From positions 1-23,825 of the forward strand of contig JAITPB010000186.1 in NCBI GenBank assembly GCA_031289625.1: a stretch of 23,825 nucleotides of DNA, read 5' to 3'. Below, piece after piece: positions 7,916-15,450 of this stretch. Within the stretch, counting starts at the first letter, position 1, and each line of letters starts with the position of its first letter. Both the position numbers and the translations under genes were made by a program. The stretch is from Clostridiales bacterium (lineage in GTDB: Bacteria > Bacillota > Clostridia > Lachnospirales > WQUN01). The notes beneath the pieces are model-generated. The model had not been told where the DNA came from and did no database searches. It saw only the letters and a list, made by a program, of their open reading frames with translations.

Positions 7916-8368
7916 ATGGCAGAAAGAAGGCGCATTGTTTTGACGGCCACGAATACGCAGGAAAATATTTTGACGTTATACAAAAAAAAATTATCGCTTA
8001 TGCGGCAAATACGGCGTATAACGGAATCCGCCGCGACAGGCGGACGGATAGACGCGGAAAAATATATCGCGCTGGTCAATCAGCGTGAAAAAATTGTGAC
8101 GGAACTGAAGCAATTGGATCAGACGGCGCGGGCAAATGCGCCGGAGTTTTATGATTTCACCGGCGAAGTCTCCCAAATCAAATCCGAGATCGAGCGGATC
8201 GCCGGAGAAGTCGTGGCTTTAGAAGAGGAATTGACCAAATCCCTGCCCGCGCTGATGAACGAGATCAAAAGCAATTTGAAAAAAGCCAAGGATGGGCAGC
8301 ATTTGGGCCGGGCCTACCGCGTCAACGCCAGTATCGTTTTTGGCGCTCAATATGATATGAAGCAGTAA
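7916..8368 (+). CDS. Flagellar chaperone, FliT/FlgN-like
   Basis: This 150-residue, highly charged, almost entirely helical protein sits between fliD and fliS, the usual place of a FliT-type chaperone that holds FliD before export. Long amphipathic helices with coiled-coil character span about residues 15-55 and 70-125. No primary-sequence motif is diagnostic, so the call rests on position, size and helical pattern. The start is uncertain: ATG at 7916 lies 12 bases after the fliD stop with no clear ribosome binding site. A TTG nine codons further in has AGAAGG upstream and is a possible alternative. Translational coupling to fliD is plausible. Confidence 0.65.
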   Translation: MAERRRIVLTATNTQENILTLYKKKLSLMRQIRRITESAATGGRIDAEKYIALVNQREKIVTELKQLDQTARANAPEFYDFTGEVSQIKSEIERIAGEVVALEEELTKSLPALMNEIKSNLKKAKDGQHLGRAYRVNASIVFGAQYDMKQ

Positions 8369-8369
8369 A

Positions 8370-8389
8370 GGCCGCTTCACACGGCGGCC
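8370..8389 (+). other. Hairpin directly before the fliS ribosome binding site
   Basis: GGCCGC (8370-8375) pairs with GCGGCC (8384-8389) across an 8-base loop, three bases before the AAAGGG site of fliS. It has no T tract and so is not a terminator; it may affect mRNA stability or fliS translation. Confidence 0.4.
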
Positions 8390-8403
8390 AGAAAGGGAAA
8401 ACT

Positions 8404-8784
8404 ATGCCAGCAGCAGCGCAGCTTTACAGTAAATACGCGGATAACGCGATCACCATGGCGAGTAAGGAAGATCTGACGCTGATGCTCTACGACGGGGCGC
8501 TGCGCTTTATCAACCAAGCCATCGCCGCCATGGAAGACAAGGAAATGGAAAAAGCGCACAATCTCGTTGTGCGCGTGGAAGATATTATACGGGAATTTCA
8601 GATGACCTTGGACTTTAAATATGAGATAGCCAATCAATTCAACGACTTGTATGACTACATGTATCGCCGCCTGGTGGAGGGCAATATGAAAAAAGACCCG
8701 GGCGCTCTTGAGGAGGTTCGCGAGATGATCCGCGAAATGAGGGATACATGGAAAGAAGCTGCGGTCTTGGCAAAACAGACATAA
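8404..8784 (+). CDS. fliS: Flagellin export chaperone FliS
   Basis: This 126-residue protein has the normal FliS length. It begins with the AQLYSKYADNAITMASKEDLTLMLYDGALRF type of N-terminus, in which LMLYDGALRFI is the family signature, and continues as a helical bundle (QFNDLYDYMYRRLVEGN). FliS binds unfolded flagellin C-termini in the cytoplasm to stop premature polymerisation. The ATG has AAAGGG seven bases upstream. It is the last gene of the fliD operon. No flagellin gene lies in the window. Confidence 0.93.
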   Translation: MPAAAQLYSKYADNAITMASKEDLTLMLYDGALRFINQAIAAMEDKEMEKAHNLVVRVEDIIREFQMTLDFKYEIANQFNDLYDYMYRRLVEGNMKKDPGALEEVREMIREMRDTWKEAAVLAKQT

Positions 8785-8800
8785 AAAGTTATAAAAAGTT
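8781..8800 (+). repeat. Tandem repeat ATAAAAAGTT x2
   Basis: Two exact 10-base copies, with a partial third (ATAAAAA), span the fliS stop codon and the upstream A tract of the terminator. Both copies contain in-frame or out-of-frame TAA, giving backup stops. Confidence 0.6.
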
Positions 8801-8803
8801 ATA

Positions 8804-8832
8804 AAAAACCGCGGCGTATCACCGCGGTTTTT
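8804..8832 (+). terminator. Intrinsic terminator of the fliD-fliS operon
   Basis: An 11-base stem AAAAACCGCGG (8804-8814) pairs with CCGCGGTTTTT (8822-8832) around a 7-base loop, ending in a T run. Confidence 0.88.
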
Positions 8833-8934
8833 GTATACGCGTTTTTTCAAATCTCCTTGCGTTATTTTGTGCATTATTTTGGAAATATTGAAGAATAATA
8901 ACAGCAGAATATAACCTGCGAGGAGATGTTTAGA

Positions 8935-11814
8935 ATGAGATGTAAAATTTTCTTGCTTTTATTTTGCCTGACCGGCTTTGCCGGGATCGCCGCGGGCGCT
9001 GGCCCGGGCATGGGCTCGGCTGACAGGGGCGGCTATGGCTTTGTGGAAATATCCAGAACCTCCATGCCGCGGTATGACGCCGAGGCCGTTGCTTACCGGC
9101 ATGAGACCGGCGCGTCAGTCATTTATCTCGCCAATGAAGACGCCGAAAAAACATTTGGCATTGGATTTAAAACTGTGCCGCCCGACGATACCGGTGTGAA
9201 CCACATCATTGAGCATTGCCTGCTCAATGGATCGTCGCGCGCCGGCGGCGTGAACTTTACCTATTTGATAAACCATTCGGCGGCTACTTTTTTAAACGCG
9301 ATGACATTTTCCGATTTTACCCTCTACGCGCTCGCCGCGCGGGACAGCGAGGAATATCGCGGGCTTATGTGTACTTATTTGGATGATGTTTTTTTTCCAA
9401 AAGTTCTCAGCGACAGGCGTATATTTGAGCGGGAGGGCTGGCGGCGCGGCCAGGATGGAATCAACGGCACAGTCTACAGTGAAATGAAAGGCGTGTATTC
9501 CACAGACAAGGCGTATTTGGAGCGGGCCGTCGCCCAGGCCCTGTTTCCGCACACGCCGTCCCGGTTTGATTCCGGCGGCGTTCCGGAAGCGATTCCCCAA
9601 TTGACATACGAAAATTTTGTAAAAGTCTATGAACAAAATTACCATCCTTCCCAGGCGCTTATTTTTCTCTACGGCAAGCAGGACATTCAGGAAACCTTGA
9701 AATTATTGGATGAAAAATATTTATCTGTCTTGACAAAACAAGATCCAGAGCAAAAACCAAAAATCGTCCATAAAAACGCCTTTGATAAAAATGCCTTCGA
9801 AAAAGAGGCGGCTTTTGCAGAGCCAGCGCGCATGAACGTTTCTTATCCTGCCCGGGAAGGAAGGAATACGCTGGCGATCGGCTATGTGCTCGGCGACCGA
9901 TCCGACGCGGTTCACGCGTCAGAAATGGAACTCTTTTCCGATTTACTGGCCGGCAAAGCGGACAGCCCGCTCAATCAAGCCATCCTTTCCCCAGCATTGG
10001 CGGAAAATGTCTATACCGAATACAACAGTATGCTGAATCAATGCGTTTTGCAGATCATCTTGGAAGGCGTGGAGGCGGGCAAAACGGACGCGGCGGAAAA
10101 CGGCGTCTATGCATGTCTGCAGCAGACGGCGCGCCATGGGATTCCGAAAGAACAGATCCAGGCTTTGGCCAATCGTCAGGCCTACTTCCTGGCCTCCTCC
10201 CAGAATCAGCCGCGTCAAGGGATCAACGCAAACATTGAGATCATGGCCGGGTTTGTTTACGGGCATCCCATCGGCGAAAAAGAATACAAGACAGCGCTGA
10301 AACATTTGAATCAAAATCTGATTCAAAAATCAGCGTCGGCGCTGCTTCAAAATCAGCATCGCTGTGTCATCTGGCTCAGCCCTTCGGGGGCGCCCAGCGG
10401 GAACGCCGCGGTCGCGACCACGACCGCGACCGCGATTGCGGTGAGGCCGGACGCGGAAAATCCGGCGGGCGCGGGCGGTCAAAGTCCGCCCCTGCAGGCC
10501 CATGAACGCCTTCGCGGGTATACTACAGAAAATACGCTCCCCGATCCGCCCATCTATACGCAGGAAGAAGCCGAAGGCGTCCGGATGATTCACACCAAAC
10601 TCAATACGCACGGCGTTTCTTCTCTGCATTTTTATCTGGACGCGTCCGCTTTGCCGCAGGTGCTGCTCGGTTACGCGCAGATCCTGGCCTCTACTTTGGG
10701 GGACTATGACAGCCTGCCAACCCGTTACGCCGTGAATTTAGGAGAGCTGCGGGGATATTTCGCCTCCGATAATTTGTACGGATCAGAAGACAGCTTTACG
10801 CCCAGAGCGCATTTGGCGATCAAAACGCGGGACGCGCAGGTGAAAGAGCTGACGGCGGCGGCGGCTTACTTGCTCGATCCAGATCTTTATCCAGACAAAG
10901 CGGCTGTCAAAAGCTATTTGTTAAAAACAAAGTCAGCGATGGAGAACGAGTATGAGACGCACATGCCTTGGACGGACTGCTTGGCAAGAATATCGGCCGC
11001 GGGCCGGTTTGATTATGAAATCAGCGGCCCGGCTTATTTTGCTTTTGTCCAGGATTTGCTCCAGGATTTTGACCAGCGCTGGCCTTCTATCGCGGAAAAT
11101 ATCATTTCCGCCAAAAAAACAATCTGGAGCCAAAACAACGCCGTGATCAGTTTTACGGGCTCCGATCGGTCTTACCAAATTTTTCGGAAAAACGCCGCGC
11201 CGGTTTTATCGCGCTTGACCGCCGTGAAGCCGGCCCAACAGCGCGTTTCTCAAAATTATGACTTCCCCGCGCTGGAAAAGCATCCGCATTATGAGTCGCG
11301 GCTTTCCCAAACATACGCGATCCTGCAGGGCGGCAGCTTTCAAAAAGCGGGACGCCCGTACAACGGCGCTTTTTTGGTGACGGCCAGTTTAATCAACTAT
11401 GATTATCTTTGGCCCAAGATACGTGACGAAGGGGGCGCGTATGGGGTAAACGTTATGGTGACGCCTGGCGGCGCGGTTTTGCTGCGCTCCTGCCGGGATC
11501 CCAACCTGAGTTCTACGTTATCGGCCTATCAAGGCATTCCGGATTTTTTGAAAACATTTCTGAGCAGCGCGGAAAGCGCTGGATACGAAGGCGTCCGGCG
11601 GCACGTTTTAGCGGAATGGGATGAGCAATGGCAGCCTTACCGCCTTTGGGATTATGGCGCGAAAGTGGAACTGGGCTTGATCGATCCGGAGGCAATCCGC
11701 CAAACGCGCTTTGAAATTCAAAACGCGCGGCCTTCGGAAGCGGAATGCGACCAATATATTTGGGAAAGGATTTTGGCGCAGGACATTATCGCCACAGGCG
11801 GAAAAAAAAGATGA
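8935..11814 (+). CDS. Secreted M16C (presequence protease-like) zinc metallopeptidase
   Basis: This 959-residue peptidase of the insulinase superfamily, PreP/M16C branch, would degrade peptides inside a closed chamber made from its two halves. The inverted zinc motif HIIEH is at H90, E93, H94; the third ligand is probably E183 in YSEMKG. The C-terminal half has the substrate-binding Arg and Tyr of IRDEGGAYG (R830, Y836). The N-terminus MRCKIFLLLFCLTGFAGIAAG is a signal peptide, pointing to an extracytoplasmic location; this branch is usually cytosolic or organellar. The linker between halves (about residues 485-515) is low-complexity, rich in Ala, Thr and Gly. I chose ATG 8935, since AGGAG (8921-8925) abuts the in-frame ATG at 8926. 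It is a stand-alone gene between two terminators. Confidence 0.88.
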   Translation: MRCKIFLLLFCLTGFAGIAAGAGPGMGSADRGGYGFVEISRTSMPRYDAEAVAYRHETGASVIYLANEDAEKTFGIGFKTVPPDDTGVNHIIEHCLLNGSSRAGGVNFTYLINHSAATFLNAMTFSDFTLYALAARDSEEYRGLMCTYLDDVFFPKVLSDRRIFEREGWRRGQDGINGTVYSEMKGVYSTDKAYLERAVAQALFPHTPSRFDSGGVPEAIPQLTYENFVKVYEQNYHPSQALIFLYGKQDIQETLKLLDEKYLSVLTKQDPEQKPKIVHKNAFDKNAFEKEAAFAEPARMNVSYPAREGRNTLAIGYVLGDRSDAVHASEMELFSDLLAGKADSPLNQAILSPALAENVYTEYNSMLNQCVLQIILEGVEAGKTDAAENGVYACLQQTARHGIPKEQIQALANRQAYFLASSQNQPRQGINANIEIMAGFVYGHPIGEKEYKTALKHLNQNLIQKSASALLQNQHRCVIWLSPSGAPSGNAAVATTTATAIAVRPDAENPAGAGGQSPPLQAHERLRGYTTENTLPDPPIYTQEEAEGVRMIHTKLNTHGVSSLHFYLDASALPQVLLGYAQILASTLGDYDSLPTRYAVNLGELRGYFASDNLYGSEDSFTPRAHLAIKTRDAQVKELTAAAAYLLDPDLYPDKAAVKSYLLKTKSAMENEYETHMPWTDCLARISAAGRFDYEISGPAYFAFVQDLLQDFDQRWPSIAENIISAKKTIWSQNNAVISFTGSDRSYQIFRKNAAPVLSRLTAVKPAQQRVSQNYDFPALEKHPHYESRLSQTYAILQGGSFQKAGRPYNGAFLVTASLINYDYLWPKIRDEGGAYGVNVMVTPGGAVLLRSCRDPNLSSTLSAYQGIPDFLKTFLSSAESAGYEGVRRHVLAEWDEQWQPYRLWDYGAKVELGLIDPEAIRQTRFEIQNARPSEAECDQYIWERILAQDIIATGGKKR
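10407..10434. repeat. 10-base inverted repeat inside the M16 gene linker
   Basis: CGCGGTCGCG (10407-10416) and CGCGACCGCG (10425-10434) flank an 8-base loop. They lie in the segment encoding the Ala/Thr-rich linker, whose CGCGACCACGACCGCGAC-type composition suggests local repeat expansion. Confidence 0.6.
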
Positions 11815-11820
11815 TTGATG

Positions 11821-11852
11821 GGCTCTCCCGGGGGGAAAAGGGGAGGGCCTTT
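11821..11852 (+). terminator. Terminator after the M16 peptidase gene
   Basis: GGCTCTCCC (11821-11829) pairs with GGGAGGGCC (11841-11849) with one G-T pair, followed by a short TTT. The hairpin is strong but the T tract is poor, so some read-through into the cell-wall run is possible. Confidence 0.5.
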
Positions 11853-12004
11853 CTGCCGTCAGGCTTTCAGCAGGGCTTTTGCGCGACGCATAAGCTGTCA
11901 AACCAGCTAATATATTTAATATTACTACCCGTCTATTGATTTATGCCGTCACAGCAAAACCGCGGCGCAAAACGCTGCGAAAAATTCCGTAGAGGTGATT
12001 TGTC

Positions 12005-13969
12005 ATGCGCAGAACTTACAGTCCCAAAACGCCCGTCGAGACCAAAAAGAAGCTGCTTTTTTTTCTGTTTTTCTTAGAGATCGCCGTCGCGGCGCTGATC
12101 GGGCGCGTCTTTTATATTCAGGCGTTTCAAAGCGCGTTTCTCCAGAGCGAGGCGTATAAACAGCAAACCCGCGACCGCCTGATCACGCCGAAGCGCGGGA
12201 GCATTCTGGACAGAAACATGATCTCCATCGCGACGTCCGAGACCGTGGCGTCCGTCAGCGTCATTCACAGCCAGATAAAAAATGCGGAAGAAGCCGCCAG
12301 GGTCTTGTCCGCGAAGCTGGATATGGATTATAATACTGTTTTAAATAAGGTTTCAAAAAAGGTCGCACTGGAAAGAATTAAAACAAAAGTGGAAAAGACA
12401 ACCGCGGATGAAATCCGGTCCTTGAACCTGCCGGGCGTGCGCGTCGACGAAGACATTAAGCGCGTGTATCCTTATGCCACTCTCGCGTCCCAGGTCATTG
12501 GATTCGTCGGGAAAGACAATCAGGGCATCATCGGCCTTGAATCCAAATACGATTCGGCCCTCAAAGGGGAAAGCGGCAAAATTCTGACGGAAACAGACGT
12601 GGTCGGGCGGGAGCTGCCCCAGGGGCGGGAATACCGCATGGAACCCAAACCCGGAGACAATCTGGTCACGAGCCTGGACGTCGTGCTGCAGCAGTTCGCG
12701 GAGCAGACGATCGAAAAAACCATTGAGGTGAAAAGCGCCAAACGCGGGGCCATTATTATTCTGAATCCGCAAAATGGGGAAATTTACGCCATGGCCAACA
12801 AGCCTGACTTTGATTTAAACGATCCGTTCACCGTCAGCAGCCCCGAAGTGGCCGCCGTCTGGGATACGATGAGCGACCAAGAGAAGAGCGACGCGCTCAA
12901 CCAAATGTGGCGCAATTTTTCTCTGAATGATACATACGAACCTGGTTCCACTTTTAAAATTGTTACGTCGGCCGCCGGCCTGGAAGAAAAGGTGGTCGAC
13001 GTCAACAGCCCCTTTTCCTGCACGGGTTCACTGACCGTCGGCGGCAGACAGATTAAGTGCTGGCGTTATCCGCGCGCGCATGGCGGCGAGACATTTTTGC
13101 AGGGCGTGGAAAATTCCTGCAACCCTGTTTTTATGGAAGTAGCGGCCAGGCTCGGTACAGAAACCTTTTACGACTATTTGGAGAAATATGGCTTGAACGA
13201 AAAAACAGGCATCGATCTGCCCGGCGAGGCGAAGGGCATCTTATATAAGCCGGACAAAATCGGCCCGGTGGAACTGGCGACGATGAGCTTCGGCCAGTCG
13301 CTGGCCATTACGCCTTTGCAATTGCTGCGGGCCGCGTCCGCCACAGTCAACGGCGGGTATATGATTACGCCGCATATCGGCACGCGGTTGTTGGACGCCA
13401 GCGGCAATCTGGTTCAAGAGATCGAATACGAAAAAGGCCGGCAGGTGATCTCGCAAGAGACTTCGGATAAGATGAAAATGATTTTAGAGAGCGTCGTCTA
13501 TTCCGGAACCGGAAACAAAACGTATATCCCCGGCTACCGCGTCGGCGGGAAAACCGCTACATCCGAAAAACTGCCGCGCCGGAACGGAAAATACATCGCG
13601 TCGTTTTTGGCGTTCGCGCCCGCGGAGAATCCCACGGTCATGGCGCTCGTTTTGATTGACGAGCCGCAGGGGATCTATTACGGCGGCACAGTAGCGGGTC
13701 CCGTCATGAAAGAATTGATGGAGAATACCCTTCCCTATTTAAATATACGCCCGCAATATTCAGACGAGGAAGCGAACTTGCCGGAAGCGGTGCGGATCAT
13801 TGTGCCGGACGTGCGCGGCCTGACGCTGGAAGACGCGAAAAAAACGCTCGCGGAGGCAAAATTAAGTGAGGATGTCATCGGGGAAGGAGACCATGTGTCG
13901 GATCAATTTCCGCTGCCCGGCGAGATCGTGAACCTGGACACGAAAATATTGCTGTATCTCACAGCATAA
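12005..13969 (+). CDS. Class B penicillin-binding protein (SpoVD/FtsI type) with PASTA domain
   Basis: This 654-residue transpeptidase crosslinks peptidoglycan outside the membrane. Residues about 15-38 are a single transmembrane anchor, followed by the dimerisation/pedestal domain. In the transpeptidase domain the acyl-serine box STFK is at S315-K318 and SCN at 371-373. The third box reads KTA (516-518, GGKTATSEK) rather than the classical KTG. A C-terminal PASTA domain (about 597-654, IIVPDVRGLTLEDAKKTL) fits SpoVD and clostridial FtsI; division and sporulation roles cannot be told apart here. GAGGTGAT lies seven bases before the ATG. It heads the mur gene run with 14 bases to murE. The usual mraZ, rsmH and ftsL are not upstream. 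Confidence 0.9.
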   Translation: MRRTYSPKTPVETKKKLLFFLFFLEIAVAALIGRVFYIQAFQSAFLQSEAYKQQTRDRLITPKRGSILDRNMISIATSETVASVSVIHSQIKNAEEAARVLSAKLDMDYNTVLNKVSKKVALERIKTKVEKTTADEIRSLNLPGVRVDEDIKRVYPYATLASQVIGFVGKDNQGIIGLESKYDSALKGESGKILTETDVVGRELPQGREYRMEPKPGDNLVTSLDVVLQQFAEQTIEKTIEVKSAKRGAIIILNPQNGEIYAMANKPDFDLNDPFTVSSPEVAAVWDTMSDQEKSDALNQMWRNFSLNDTYEPGSTFKIVTSAAGLEEKVVDVNSPFSCTGSLTVGGRQIKCWRYPRAHGGETFLQGVENSCNPVFMEVAARLGTETFYDYLEKYGLNEKTGIDLPGEAKGILYKPDKIGPVELATMSFGQSLAITPLQLLRAASATVNGGYMITPHIGTRLLDASGNLVQEIEYEKGRQVISQETSDKMKMILESVVYSGTGNKTYIPGYRVGGKTATSEKLPRRNGKYIASFLAFAPAENPTVMALVLIDEPQGIYYGGTVAGPVMKELMENTLPYLNIRPQYSDEEANLPEAVRIIVPDVRGLTLEDAKKTLAEAKLSEDVIGEGDHVSDQFPLPGEIVNLDTKILLYLTA

Positions 13970-13983
13970 GGGGGCCGTCTTGT

Positions 13984-15450
13984 ATGACGCTGAAAGAAAT
14001 TCTCAAGGGCTTGGAGTATGAGTGGGTGCAAGGCCGGAACGCCGAAGTGAGCGGCATTGCCATCGACTCCCGCAAAGTGCAATATGATTCTTTGTTTGTA
14101 TGCCTGAAAGGGCTTCGCTCCGACGGGCACCACTTCATCGCGAAAGCGGCGCAGGCGGGCGCGTCCGCTGTTTTGGTCCAGGACAGCCAGGAAGATTATC
14201 CAGAAAACGTCACGGCCGTTAAAACGGACGACACCCGGAAAGCGCTCTCTTACGCCGCCGCGAATTTTTTCGGCAACCCTTCTCAATCGTTTAATCTCGT
14301 CGGCGTCACCGGCACCAAGGGTAAAACCACCACCACGTATCTGCTGGAAAATATTCTGCGCGAATGCGGCCGCAAAGTCGGCGTTATCGGCACGTTGGGC
14401 GCGAAGATAGGCCCGCGCAGGCTGGATATTCATTATGACACGTCCACCACGCCGGATCCGGTTGAACTCCAGCAGATTCTCTCCGTCATGAAAGAGGAAA
14501 AAATCAGCGACGCCGTCATGGAGGTTTCCTCACAGGCGCTGGCCTTCCATAAAGTGGACGGCGTTAAGTTTAACATTGGCATTTTTACCAACCTTTCTCA
14601 GGATCATTTGGATTTTCACAAAACGATGGAAAATTACCAGCAAGCCAAAGCAAAGCTGTTCACGCAGTGCCGTTACGGCGTCGTCAACGCCGACAGCGAG
14701 GCGGGGCTGTATATGACGCGTCAGCCTGGCTGCGAATACATGACTTTCAGCATCGACGCGGAAAGCGATTTGCGGGCTGAAAATATTCAATATTTAGAAA
14801 ACGGGCTGGAATTTACCGCGCGCATCCATGAAACGGACGTTCATTTTTTTGTGCCAATCAAAGGCCGCTTCACTGTGTATAACACGCTGGGCGCCATCGG
14901 GGCGGCGCTGCTCATGAATATCCCTGTGGAAAGCATTCAGAACGCGCTGGCCGTCATGAAGGGCGTGCCGGGCCGGCTGCAAAGCGTGCCGAACAGCCGC
15001 GGCCTGCATGTCATTGTAGATTACGCGCATTCGCCGGATTCGCTGGTCAATATCATCAACGCGGTGCGGGAATTTACCCAGGGCAAATTGGTCACGCTGT
15101 TTGGGTGCGGCGGGGACCGGGACGCTTTGAAAAGGCCGATCATGGGCAAAATCGCGGGCGAATTGTCCGATTATTGCATAATTACCTCGGATAACCCGCG
15201 CGGCGAGCCGCCAGGCAAAATCATGGAGCAGATTGAGAGCGGCCTTGCCGACACGCATTGCCCTTATGAAAGCGTCCTGGATCGCAAAGATGCGATTTTT
15301 CGCGCCGTCTCGCTGCTGGAAGAAGGCGACAGCCTGATTGTCGCGGGGAAAGGCCATGAGGACTATCAAATCATCGGCGATCAGATCCTCCCGTTTGACG
15401 ACATGAAAATCACGCGGGAGGCGCTGGCTGCTTTGGAGGCGCGCGCATGA
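13984..15450 (+). CDS. murE: UDP-MurNAc-L-Ala-D-Glu:meso-diaminopimelate ligase
   Basis: This 488-residue ATP-dependent Mur ligase adds the third stem-peptide residue in the cytoplasm. The ATP-binding loop GVTGTKGKTTT is at 107-117. The amino-acid specificity motif is DNPR (403-406), the form that binds meso-diaminopimelate rather than lysine, so the cell wall is predicted to be of the mDAP type. A VDYAHSPDSL segment and GKGHEDYQ near the C-terminus are standard. The length is normal. The ATG follows GGGGG by about eight bases, and its stop overlaps the murF start as ATGA. Confidence 0.95.
   Translation: MTLKEILKGLEYEWVQGRNAEVSGIAIDSRKVQYDSLFVCLKGLRSDGHHFIAKAAQAGASAVLVQDSQEDYPENVTAVKTDDTRKALSYAAANFFGNPSQSFNLVGVTGTKGKTTTTYLLENILRECGRKVGVIGTLGAKIGPRRLDIHYDTSTTPDPVELQQILSVMKEEKISDAVMEVSSQALAFHKVDGVKFNIGIFTNLSQDHLDFHKTMENYQQAKAKLFTQCRYGVVNADSEAGLYMTRQPGCEYMTFSIDAESDLRAENIQYLENGLEFTARIHETDVHFFVPIKGRFTVYNTLGAIGAALLMNIPVESIQNALAVMKGVPGRLQSVPNSRGLHVIVDYAHSPDSLVNIINAVREFTQGKLVTLFGCGGDRDALKRPIMGKIAGELSDYCIITSDNPRGEPPGKIMEQIESGLADTHCPYESVLDRKDAIFRAVSLLEEGDSLIVAGKGHEDYQIIGDQILPFDDMKITREALAALEARA

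Noticed and set aside
8888..8915. TTGAAG-N16-TATAAC as a promoter for the M16 gene
   Set aside because: Transcription would begin at about 8922, inside the AGGAG ribosome binding site, so the leader would lack a complete site.
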